Below are positions 44,939 through 55,550 of a stretch of DNA of 64,000 nt, piece by piece (the stretch's first letter is position 1; each line of letters starts with the position of its first letter). Under the pieces are notes generated by a model. That model made no database searches. It had not been told where the DNA came from and worked only from the letters and a program-made list of their open reading frames with translations. The DNA comes from Marchantia polymorpha subsp. ruderalis (lineage: Eukaryota > Streptophyta > Marchantiopsida > Marchantiales > Marchantiaceae). Where the stretch lies: assembly GCA_037833965.1 (NCBI GenBank), contig AP031354.1, forward strand, positions 29,614,001 through 29,678,000. The letters run 5' to 3'. The position numbers and the translations under genes were made by a program.

Positions 44939-46192
44939 TCAAGCAATGGCATCGAGGCGAGGCTCGAAGGCCAAGCCCTCGAGGTTGGGGCAATCGGAAA
45001 CCCAGATCCATGTCTTGTGGGAGAGGTTGAAAAGCAAGCCCATGTCACAGTTGTCTCGGGTGAGGAAGATGAGGTCTCCATGGGCGGTGCAGTAGAAGCT
45101 CTCGGAAGGCCTGCAGAGAAAGTGGTCCGACATGCGCTGAGGCATTCTGCCTACCTCTTTCCACTTCATGGTCTTCTGATCCAGCAGCCATATGCACACG
45201 GACAGAACATGGTGTCTGACGGACTTGCCCACGATCACGATGCACCCTTTGCAACCGACCAGGTTCCGGAACTGACAGTAGCCCGGCAGCCGGCCCGTCT
45301 TCACCTTCACCCACACCTCCTGCTGCAGATTGTAAGCGAGCAGCGCACAATTGTACCAGCGAGGAGTGAGACAATACAGATTGCCATTGGAGAAGGCAAT
45401 GTTGCCCGAGACCTCCTCGCCTCGGGGAAGGCTGCCCACTCTTCGCCAGGAGCAAGTGGTGGAGTCAAAAACTTCGGTGGTCAGCAGCCCAGCCACGATG
45501 ACTTTGTAGCTGAAGGGACGCCGCTCGGCCACCATGCTCACGAGGATGGGCCTCTGCTTGCACGGCATCGGGGGCAGCTCCCTCCAGCTCTTGGTCAAGG
45601 GATTGCACACAAACAGAGAGCAGAAATCATCGACATAGCCGTGGAATTTGTTGATCAGGCACAGCAATCCCCCGGCCGAGGCCACCGGGAAGCCTGCATG
45701 AGGGGGCAGGAAGCTGATGGGGATGTCGTGCCACTTGCAGAGCACCGGGTTGTAGCTGGACAGCAATCTGCTGTACTCGCAGTTGGAGATCTTCATGAAA
45801 TACGGCCCCTGGGTCGGCACCTGCGAGCACACCTCGAGGAAGCTGGGCGAGTACATGATGGTGCTCCATTTCTTACACACCGTCCGAAGCCTGAGAAAGC
45901 TGGCCACGGGCAACCAGGCCAGGATTCGGTCCACCAGATCTTCGGGCAATTGACTCCACAGCCTCTCGTTCATCACGAGATCGCAGCGATTGTGATCGTC
46001 CGCGGCCGTGCAGGTGTCGCTGGCGTTGGCACCACCACCACCACCCGCATCGAATCGCTGCTGCTGCTGCTGCTGCTGCTGCCATGTGTTGGAGGTGCAT
46101 GCTGGATAGCTCGCATCCTCCTGCCCCTCGACGAACACTCCTCCGCCTCTTTTGGAATTATTCTGCAGCACCGCGTATGAACTCACATCCAT
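44939..46192 (-). CDS. F-box/kelch-like protein (LCR/UFO/At5g15710 type)
   Basis: Intact intronless frame of 417 residues from ATG 46192 to TGA 44939. Likely substrate receptor of an SCF (Skp1-Cullin-F-box) ubiquitin ligase. Residues 1-70 are low complexity with poly-Gln (38-45, a CTG run on the plus strand) and poly-Gly. The F-box spans about 78-118 (LWSQLPEDLVDRILAWLPVA, RLRTVCKKWS). The rest follows the F-box-associated kelch/beta-propeller pattern: GGLLCLINKFHGY, LFVCNPLTKSWRELPPM, VFDSTTCSWRRVGSLP, MKWKEVGRMPQ, LLFNLSHKTWIWVSDCP. Length suits the family (about 410-470). The KEVGRMP segment carries a miR394-like complementary site. Unlike UFO it lacks a long C-terminal Gly-rich insert. 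Family placement is firm; orthology to LCR, UFO or another member is not decided. Confidence 0.92.
   Translation of the reverse strand: MDVSSYAVLQNNSKRGGGVFVEGQEDASYPACTSNTWQQQQQQQQRFDAGGGGGANASDTCTAADDHNRCDLVMNERLWSQLPEDLVDRILAWLPVASFLRLRTVCKKWSTIMYSPSFLEVCSQVPTQGPYFMKISNCEYSRLLSSYNPVLCKWHDIPISFLPPHAGFPVASAGGLLCLINKFHGYVDDFCSLFVCNPLTKSWRELPPMPCKQRPILVSMVAERRPFSYKVIVAGLLTTEVFDSTTCSWRRVGSLPRGEEVSGNIAFSNGNLYCLTPRWYNCALLAYNLQQEVWVKVKTGRLPGYCQFRNLVGCKGCIVIVGKSVRHHVLSVCIWLLDQKTMKWKEVGRMPQRMSDHFLCRPSESFYCTAHGDLIFLTRDNCDMGLLFNLSHKTWIWVSDCPNLEGLAFEPRLDAIA
45139..45158 (-). promoter_or_regulatory. miR394-like complementary site in the F-box coding region
   Basis: Sense sequence AGAGGTAGGCAGAATGCCTC, codons about 345-352. 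Against miR394 as I remember it (UUGGCAUUCUGUCCACCUCC), positions 3-11 pair perfectly. Position 12 is a G:U pair, 14 and 20 mismatch, and the two 5'-most positions are unpaired. It encodes the conserved E-V-x-R-M-P of this family, so similarity may come from protein constraint. Confidence 0.4.
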
Positions 46193-47700
46193 GCTCGTGG
46201 ATCCTCCAGCAGCACCGCCGCCCTGGTCCTCAGCAGCAGCTCTGTGCGACTAGTTCACGTTCCAATTTCAAAAGGTTTTAAACCAATTCTGTTGCCCTCA
46301 TCTCTCTTATACTTCCGTGAGTGAGTGGTCTGTCGGTCTGTCAGACGAAACCTAGAGTGCTCACAGATTCATGCACTGCCCTATTCATTGATGCTTCTGG
46401 AAGCAGCAGCAGCAGAACATTTCTCGACTCCCAAACTTCAACCACAATGCCCAGGTACGCACTTTACACGAGGACGAAGATGAAGGTTACGATGAATTTG
46501 CATTTGGAGATGAGCGAATGAATCAAATTCGTGTAGATTTCGTGACAGGCAGTGGTGATTTCTGGTGGCTTATGAAAACGAATAGAAATAGAGAAAGGAG
46601 GAACTGGAGATTAGAAATCGACACGGAAGACGAGGAGCAGAAGGAGATGGAGATGGAGATGGAGGGAGAGAGGACCTACAAATGGGGGCCAGAAAGCCGC
46701 GGCGACAAGTCCATGGGGAGGACCGACGATCGGCAGATGAGGCATTTAACACGACTGCCGGAGGAGCCACCTGACAAACGAATTGGGTAAACATGAAAAG
46801 GAAGGAGTCTTGAACCACGGGGCGTAGGAGATCAAGGCACAGATTGCCACCAAGCACAGCGCACACAGCGCACCGCACGCGAATGACACCCACCACCTGG
46901 GTGTCAGACGGAATCCTCGTAACAACCCCACCTCTCTCGCCCTCTTATGGCTGCCTGTCCGTCCGTTTGTCTGCCTGCCTGCCTGCCTCCCTGCCTGCCT
47001 GCTTCCCTGCTTCCCTGCCCCACTCGCTCTCCCACTCTCTCTCTCTTCCACTGCTCTCCAAATCTCACATGGGATTTCTCGCAATCTGTCCGTCTCTGAC
47101 GTGCTTCCTGAGACGCATGGGCGTCTGTAGCGAGTGGCTTCGGAACTGGATATGCTGACCGCTGAATCTGGAATCAGCAATCAATAGCTCTTGATGATGA
47201 TTGCGAGCCCAAAAGAAGGCGAACGCGAAGCTTTCAGACCTCGTACGTCCTCTCTGCAACAGTCTTCCTTCTTCTTTCATCAATCTATCAATCGCGGATT
47301 CGCGGATTCGGGAATCGATCCTCTGATTGCCAATCCCGATCCTTCAGAGCACGCCCTCGTGAGCAGGAAATGCTTAATTTACTCCCCTCACTGCCTCTCT
47401 CTCTCTCTCTAATCCTCTCTCCTCTCTCTCTCTCCTCTCTCTGCTTCTGCCACTTTCTCGGTCGGTCGGTCAACGTTCCGTGCTGCGACCACCGCGCAGA
47501 CGATCGTCCTCTGGCTGAGCTTTGGAAATCGTCAGCAGCAGCAGGGATCGAAGAAATTTCGAGGGCAGATGGGACGAGGTTTCGTCGGTCAAGATCGGGA
47601 AGAAAAGAGGCGGAAATGGTGCGGGAGGAGGAAGATGGTCGTCAGCAATTCCAGGACGCAGAATGCGTGATGCACAGCTTGCACACGTGGAGCTGAATCG
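46193..47700. other. Upstream region of the F-box gene
   Basis: Presumed 5' leader and promoter of the minus-strand F-box gene. It includes a (TGCC)n-like run (46972-47015) and CT-rich tracts (47034-47045, 47396-47450; GA-rich on the gene's sense strand). No convincing TATA box was placed. Frames here are low-complexity. Confidence 0.4.
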
Positions 47701-48350
47701 AGGGCAAGGGCATGGACGCAGCGAGCGAAAAGGTCGTGGAGAAATTGGCCCTGGACTCAATCCAGTCCGGCAGCAGGAGCCCTACGAGAGACCAGATGGG
47801 CCACAGCAAGAACAGGCACACGTATACATTCAAGACGAACGAGATTGAGAAAGGCAAGCAACATTGCATCATCTCACATGAATCCTCGCCCTGCCAGCCT
47901 TCCATCCGTGCAAGCGCAGCCCCAGCCCCCCTACAGCCCCAGCCCCTTCCAAGCCCTTCCCCTCTCCCTTACCCCCTTCCCCCCTTCCCCAACCCCACCC
48001 CCCACCCCCAACCCCAACCCCAACCCCCCCGGCCAGTCAGCCGAGCAAGCTTGCAGCCCCAAGAAAAACGGTGTCACTTCATGGCCTCGGTACCACTTCA
48101 CCTCTCCTGTCGTGTCCTTCTGCTCAGACAGACAGACACTCGCTCCCCCGACGAAACACAGGCAATTTCGGTCCTAGCCCCCGTTCCTTCCCTTGCTTCC
48201 TTTCCTCCCTCGGGCGTCCTCGACGGGCGACCCTCCTTCGGGGCAGGTCCCCAATCATGTCCCCGGTACAAAGATCCCCTCTGCGAACACGTCTTAGTCA
48301 GTTTTAGTGCCTCATCAGCACGTTCCAAAGTCCGTTTAGCTTAGTCAGAT
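47701..48350 (+). other. Open frame of doubtful status with C-rich tract
   Basis: A 210-codon plus-strand frame starts at ATG 47712 (MDAASEKVVEKLALDSIQSG). Its first 50 residues have ordinary composition; the rest is a Pro-rich translation of the C-rich tract at 47912-48040. The beginning could be a real first exon, for example with a donor near 47850, but no downstream exon was found. I recognise no family. Confidence 0.25.
47912..48040 (-). other. C-rich tract, strong minus-strand G-quadruplex potential
   Basis: Dense runs of four to seven C ending in ACCCCAACCCCAACCCC and CCC; on the minus strand GGGGTTGGGGTTGGGGTTG. It satisfies stringent four-run G4 rules many times over. Confidence 0.75.
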
Positions 48351-50600
48351 TAGTGTGCCCGTCATTGACCACTAATCTGAACATGTCCTCGGGTCTTGAT
48401 CTGATCCGATCCGATCTGATCTCCCTTCGCCCTCCCTCCTCTCCCTCGGTGGAATCTAAAGCTTCTGAGTCGTCTACTCCTGATGACAAACTTCTCTGAC
48501 GACAAATCGTTGAGAGTCAGACGCGCTCTCAAGTACCCATCTCCAGCTTACTTCACATCACCCAGCGGATCGAAGTGAGGTATTTCAATTCTGACACACC
48601 AGTTCATGATTTATTTTATGATGGGACCAAGAGGAGTTTTGGAATTGTAAGAAATATTACATCGTTTCATCAAATTCTGTTCAAGCTCTGAACAAGTCCA
48701 CTAATCCATTTTCTACTCGTTGGCAGATTTCTGGCCCCTATCCTCGACGGTAAGTAAGACTTTGTTACCACCAGCGTTGCTGAATTGGAGTTCTTCCTGG
48801 CACGAGAGATGTGTGATTCTTGTGGCCTTCAAACGAAACGAGGTGATGTGACTAGAAACGATATTTGCAAACTATACTCCACCGTCAGATCACTCGAGAA
48901 TTGAAAGAATCAGTCAAGCAGTCGTCAGACGTTTTGAACTCTGCCAAGTGCCCAAGTCTTCCAAATTCACACCTTCAACCCTTCAACCCTGACCCCAGTA
49001 GGTGAAAACAAGCAGTGCAAGAAGTGCTTCCTCTCACTCACCTCCCATAATTCAAGAACACCAAAGACCCCATTCATCAGAGCTGACGATGAGACATAGA
49101 AATCACTTCCACATGCAAACCCTTTCACGTGACAAAGTTCGACTGTCCACAAACTAAAATAAAGAAAATCAGAGGTAGCACTGCAGATTTCTATCTTCGA
49201 TTGAAGGTGGAGTATGCAGAGTTGCCACATCTTCGGCTTTTGATTACAGCTGTGTAGCAACGAAGATTCGGTGTAGATCTGTGTGTCTGCCTGTGTGGTC
49301 TGTCCTTCGAGTGTACTCTCGTGTCTCCAAATATTGGTTCAGACAAAAACTAGTGAAACAAAATGTCTTCTATTTCTACATGATTCGTATCATACCCATG
49401 CCACATCATTTTGGCTCTTGATCTCCTGTTTCGATTCTACAAGGCGAATCCAATCGTTGGGTTGGGCCTTGGACCACATAAAATCTGAATGTCAGCTCGC
49501 AAGGTGGAGACAAACTATCTGTCCATCCAGATTGCTTGGACCAATGTTGATCTGAGAAGAATCTCTCTTGTGTGGGACTAGGAACCAAGGACTGGAAGCT
49601 TAATGTGTGTTCTCACATTTACTGCTATCTGGGTAGTCACTTCATACTCTTTGGGAAAGACAACTTCCACTTATAGCTTTCTCAGAAACCAGAATAGGCG
49701 TTCGATGAATCTTTGCCAAAATTTTGAGTACTGCAGTCGACAAACAGGATAAGTAGATTGATTGACCACAAGATCTAAGACGAAGGGAAAATAAATAAAT
49801 TTCAAACACATTCAAAAACACCACCATTTAATACTGTATCGAAGTACAGAGTTTAAAAAGATGCGTGCATGGATGAGATGAGGCAAATAGGTGGGTAACA
49901 TTGGGCTAGGCCCCAATTTGGATCTGAATGAGTTTGCGTGGTGTAATAGCTCTGAATTAAAATACTGTCCATTATTATCCTTGAATATTGTAAGAGAAAT
50001 TATAATATATTCAATCACATGGTCTTGGGAGTAGTCATGTCAAACTAAAAGCACGGGAAGCAAGGTGCGTGTTGAAGATTTCAATCCGCCAAAAATACAA
50101 GGGACTACTCCCTTGAAGTAATCGAGTCATTTTGGCATTTTCCCGATGTCACTCACCTGATATTGCTCCTATTAACACCCTTCTCTGTGATAATTTTGAA
50201 ATAGTGATAAAAGAATCAAACGGGTGAGAATTGTGACTCTAGTGGAGATTCGTGAAATTGTGTCAACTGTGAGCCTTTACTCCCATACACTTACTACCAA
50301 TGAGCTGTCTCCATGTTGCTACAAGATTCTGTGATTACAACGTAGCTTTCCAATTCTGAAATTGTCATGATTGTTGCACATAATCTGCATGTTATTGTAC
50401 TGTACCTGGTACGGTAAGGTAACTAAAGGACGATTGAGATGAAGTCATTGGTTCCAACTGTAACTCGTTGGATCAGAACTTGGGATCATTGGACCTTGCC
50501 CACATGACAAAGGAAAACTTGTGACAATTAACCTTCACACCGCTATCACGATTGAGTTCAATCAAATCCAACTTGATCGAAGAGGGTTTCAAGATGTCTT
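48351..50600. other. Spacer, no gene recognised
   Basis: Frames at 48967-49260 (minus) and 49283-49555 (plus) have no family features. Composition falls gradually toward AT-rich. A GATCCGATCCGATCTGATC run lies near 48402-48421. No terminal repeats seen. Confidence 0.45.
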
Positions 50601-52174
50601 CTGAACAGAGTTAATGGCAATTCCATACTATTTGAAATATAATTCCCAATTTTGAAGTGAATTGCATTGCTTGTGAAATGTGTATTGATATATATGAGGT
50701 AAGTTCAAAAGTGAATTTGTTGAAAATGAGTTGGAGCTCAGTACATTTAACAATGCAATATACTCTTTCTTTGAATGCTATAAAATTGGAGGGAAGAAAT
50801 CATTCATGTTATTTCTCTTGGTTGAAGCTATTTATTATGATCAATTATTGCAGTGATGCACAATTTAGTGGCAATTTCAAAATGTAATTTGAGATCACTT
50901 TCAAACTAGGTGACTAACTAACATAATGTTAGACGTATCAAAATTCATTTTATAGATCATATTATGCTCAAAATAAATAAACTTAGAAGTTTTGAATCTA
51001 TTTTACAAATTATACATAATTGATTACTTTCCTATTCAAATTTTTTCAATTATTTGATCTTAATAATTTTTTTTATTACAAAAGTTTATGTGAAATGAAA
51101 AACTTATAAAATCAATGTACACACGTGAAAAATTAATTATAATCAATTTTAAGTTTGAATTGAATATTTTATATTGGAAATATCATATACAGTGATAATA
51201 ATCTTGATCAAATAAAATTTGGATTCATAAAACTACTATTTCAAAATAATTAATCGACTAATGTTTAAATTCAATTCTGATTTTAATTATCTAGCTCAAG
51301 AATTTTACGCTCACAATATTAAATCTTTGTAAGAAATTAATTTTTTAAATTTTTATTTTAAACTAAATTTTTTTTAGTTTATTCTACATGATGTAGAAAT
51401 AATAAAGTTTTCACTCAAATTGGCTTTAAATGTAACATATATTTTTTACGCAAAGTTATAAACAACCATATTTAATGTTAAAAAGACCACAGAAGTGTTA
51501 CTTGTCAAAAACAAATTTTGTTGCACTCAAATCAAGTATCATCTCCTAGCGTGTTTTTGTTACATATCATATACAGAAAACACAATCCAACATAATACTA
51601 CTAAGTATGCGATTCAAGAACAATGACCAATAAGTACCGACTGCAATTATTGCAATAGATTCTACGAGAAAAAGATCATGTTACCATGAGACTCATATTT
51701 GACATCTGTAACCCTAAACGGTACTAGAATCCAAATTTATTGCTATTTTGTTAAGCATGTGGTGGACCAAAAGACATTTGAAATTTTTTATCAAAAAATA
51801 ATAATTTAGTGACGGATGAAACGATGACAATCAAGAGATGTTGTAGGAAAAACGGTGTAAAAATCAAGAATTAAAGATAATGATAGTGAAGAAAAATGAT
51901 AGTGAGATGGATCATCCAATCACCACGATCATAATTCGTGGCAATCCTCTAGCCAAATAGATGATGCCTCTATTAGGCAGAGCGGATGATGAGCACAAGT
52001 GACATCAAAATTGTTTTTTGAGCAAATTTTATAGAGTAAGGTGAAACATTGTAAATCAAAAGTTGTTGCGATACAAGTTCAACAAGAAGAATATATTACT
52101 AATAATGATGATAGATGAATATGATATCTTCATCCATAGATAGGCCTGGACAAGATAAGATAAATGTTTAACGG
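50601..52174. other. AT-rich DNA
   Basis: Strongly AT-rich with A/T runs and no coding frame or terminal repeat recognised. Sharply different from the GC-rich genic DNA on either side. Confidence 0.55.
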
Positions 52175-52470
52175 ACAACAAAATGTACTCTACCTTTACT
52201 TTATCCCTATCATTACCACATTGATCATGCTTTACTTATACCTTTAACTTTATTTTATCCGTAAACTAGGTAATTCTCCAATAGAAGTAAAAAATACACT
52301 TTACTTTTACTTTATCCGTTAACCAAATAATTATCCATTAAAATAAGAAATATACTTTAACTTTACTTTATTCCTAAAATGAATGATTATCTAATAAGAA
52401 TAAAAGATACACTTTACCTTTACTTCATCCGTAAATCGGATAATTATCCAATAATAATTACCCGTCAAGC
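52175..52470. repeat. Tandem repeat of about 58 bp, five diverged units
   Basis: Units contain ATACACTTTACCTTTACTTT, ATCCGTAAA and ATAATTATCCAATA followed by A-rich DNA. They begin near 52179, 52228, 52292, 52351 and 52408. Units 3-5 are the clearest. Confidence 0.75.
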
Positions 52471-53090
52471 CATAGTCATATTCAACCAAACTCATTTGGG
52501 AAACTAGTATTTTCATAAGAACCTCCACAACAATAACCTTCCGGCAGGTTGAGTGTTATATGATGCGCTCAAACATCACTTGTTGCTGAATCAAAACACA
52601 AAAAACCTTAGACTAGTCCTCACAAACGCAACAAGTTTGGGAAATGGCACATTGGTCGTATCATGGCAACAAATAAGTATGCTCACTTGGGCGGAAAAAT
52701 TAAGCAAATTAACTGCAAGTGAACAAACACAACGCAAGAAGTCAAGTGAACAAACATCGCGCAATAGTCAATTAACAAAGCCGCCAACTTCACTGAATTA
52801 ATGGCAAGTTAACAAACGTCACGCAAGAACGCAATTAATGAAGCTGTCAACTTAATAGGTAATTACTAGCGTAAGTGATAGGTAAAATGGCATTATTTTT
52901 ACTCTATGATCTACCTACTCTATCATCACATCGAGCTTCCAATTTAAAGGGTAATTACTCAAGTAGGCGGATAGATTAACGGGCATTACCTATACTATAG
53001 CCTCTTCCTCCTTATCCATTGAATATCTTTGCATCTCTATCCCTATATTTTACCTTTTACCTTTGTAAATAATGTTTTACCTTACCTTTA
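52471..53090. other. Mixed short repeats next to the 58-bp field
   Basis: Contains two to three copies of CAAGT(G/T)AACAAAC followed by RCGCAA (52716-52830) and two AGGGTAATTACT-like blocks. No gene. Confidence 0.4.
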
Positions 53091-53099
53091 TGAGTCCTA

Positions 53100-55550
53100 C
53101 CCATAGATGAACGCAACCAAGCATTAGCTCCGCATTATAATTTATAATATGCTTGGACATGCAATTGCCGTGAACTATGATCGTGATGATTAGATGACAT
53201 GTCTCAATACTGTTTTCATTCAACATCATAATCTAAATTTTTTTATTCTTGTACTAATTGTACTTCAACAGCTCTTGATTGTCATAGTTTCATCAACATC
53301 TAAAAACTTTGATTGAAAAACAATTCCAAATGTGTTTATGTGCATAATCTACTCAACGGAATAGCTATAATTTTCAATTTTGTAACATTTGTCTTGCAAC
53401 ATCTTTTTGATTAGCATATGTTCATTTATTTTCATATATTTTGCTATGTTGGCACAAAGTCAAAAGTTCTTAAGTCATCATACACTCCGCAAAAACAACT
53501 CTAATTCACAATGTTTGTAAAACTTGTCTTGAACAAGTAATTGATTGCTAATGTTTGATTTGGCTTTAAACATTTTGCTTTAAATACAAATTCCAGATGT
53601 TTTTGTGCCCATCATCCGCTCCGCAAATTAGTTTATAATCTGCTTGACTTGATCATTGGGGTAGATTATGATCATGGTGTTTATGTGATAAGTCTCACTA
53701 CCATTGTTGATTTTTGTAGTGCTTGTCGTGCGACAGCTTTTTGACTGTCAACATTTCACCTTGCTCTATACATTTTGCCAAACAATTCCAAATGACTTTG
53801 TGCCAATCATACTCTCTGCATCAAAGTTTATGGTTTGCAAAGCCTCGCCGTTGCAGTCATATGTGGTTGTGGCAATTACGTGTTCAGTCTCGAACTTTTT
53901 CCATCTACCACTACTATCTACAATTCCCTATCTAAGTATTGATGTACTACAAGATATTCTTGATTGCCATAGTTTCACCTCACTCTATACATTTCATCAG
54001 AAAATCAAAAATATTTTTTCTTGTATTCATCATTCTCCCAGTGTAAAAGTTTATGCTTTGCAAGACTCGCTAGTGTGGTCATTTATGGTTGTGGTTATTA
54101 TGTGATCAGTCTTGGATTCTTTTATCTGACATCATTACAGAGTTAAACCTCTCAATAGTGACATACATTGGTTCTATAGTTTTATGTCACTATTGGGAGG
54201 TGTCACTCACACGAGGTTGGATAATATTTAGTGTATCATGTGAAGACATTCTTATTGCATGTTTAGCGGATCTGCTAAATATTTAGCGGGTTATTTGGCG
54301 GTTCGAATTTGAACTTACATCAACAATGATTAGTGAAATTACAGTTATTTGATGTTCACTATAAGAAGATTTCCAATACATAAGATTTTTGTACTTGCCT
54401 ATATATTAGCAATTTCTACTATATAAGATTTTTAAGATTTTTGTACTCTATTGTATATAGAAAGTTTTTACTACTCAAGGAATTACATGGTTCAATCGAG
54501 AAGCAATTTCTCTCGTTTGAGAAATATTGGGAATCAATTCTGCTTGGTAAAAATTGCAAAACTCACTAGATTACAATGGTGATTATAATCAACATGAATA
54601 TCAATTGTCAAAATTGAATTTTTTCATTTTTTCCTTGACTTAGAAATTTGAGCTGGTTGAAGAGCCCAAAATTCTAGTTTTCAATTTGTCCCTTATATGA
54701 CTCGGAATATCTCAATGCAAAGTGTTTGGATCACATTGAGCATTAACGCCACCCTAGAACAACTTTTGTACAAATGATGTGCAAATTGATATCAATTTCG
54801 GTAAGATATGTTTCATAGCGAAATTCATAGCACACTTACTTAACTTATGCTCCAAGCATAAAATCAGAACATCCACTTATTTTTGGGACCTGTCTTGTTA
54901 GACATATATTTGATGTATATCAAGGAAAAGTAGCAGATGATAAAAAGAGTAGTTAACATTTGACTAATTCAATCTTCTCATAACATAGTTACAATCATGA
55001 TTCAACCTCACTAGAAGCATAGAAAAAAATAGAATTCTAAATCCGGAAGTTGTGAACGGATACTTTCGATAATTATGATAGTCATTAAAGCTCCACCATG
55101 TCACTATTGAACTGTACGTCACTATTATCAATAGTGACGTACGGTTCTTATTGAACAAATTTATACGTTAGAAACTAATGGTTCCACACTTTCATGTCAC
55201 TAATGGGAGGATGTCACTCATAGGAGGTGACACTATTGGGAGGTTTAACTCTGTATTTGTAATTCTCTATTCAAGTAATGATTGTCCCACGACATCTTCT
55301 TGATTGCCATCTTTTCACCTAGCTCAGTACATTTTGCTTGAAAAACATTTCCAAGTTTTTTCTTGTCCGCAATATGTTCAGCAAAATAGGTTATGATCTC
55401 CTTATGCTTGCCCTTGCAATAAACTATAATCGTCATGATTAGGAGATGAATATTGGTACCAATCTCATCTACCGTCATTATTTGTAATTATTGAATCTTG
55501 TATCAGTTGTCCTACAACACTTTCTTCATTGCCATTGTTAAAACTCTCTT
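53100..55550. repeat. Degenerate tandem repeat, unit about 200-240 bp
   Basis: Recurring order of blocks: TTGATTGCCATAGTTTCACC, CTCTATACATTTTGC, AATTCCAAATG, TTTTGTGCC, CTCCGCAAA, GTTTATAATCTGCTTG, CTATGATCATGATGATTA and AGTCTCA. Copies start near 53100, 53270, 53400, 53600, 53740, 53955 and, beyond the MITE, 55290 and 55500. Identity between units is modest. There is no coding potential. It looks like an old satellite-type array. Confidence 0.65.
54138..55253. mobile_element. Non-autonomous pogo-like DNA transposon (MITE, 1116 bp)
   Basis: Terminal inverted repeats begin CAGAGTTAAACCTC(T/C)CAATAGTG, 54138-54163 and 55228-55253, with about two differences in 25. Both ends abut TA (54136-54137 and 55254-55255), the target duplication of the Tc1/mariner/pogo superfamily. 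The start CAG...AAACCTC resembles plant Emigrant/Lemi1 elements. Subterminal copies of GTCACTATTGGGAGGTGTCACTCA occur on both sides. There is no transposase frame (longest open frame 64 codons). The element splits the 53.1-55.5 kb tandem repeat. Confidence 0.88.

Noticed and set aside
45017-46180. 387-codon plus-strand frame over the F-box gene
   Set aside because: Antisense shadow; His/Gln/Ala/Gly-rich, and the minus strand encodes a clear F-box protein.
47990-48036. Telomere-like CCCCAA repeats
   Set aside because: Plant telomeres are CCCTAAA; this is the end of a longer irregular C-rich tract.
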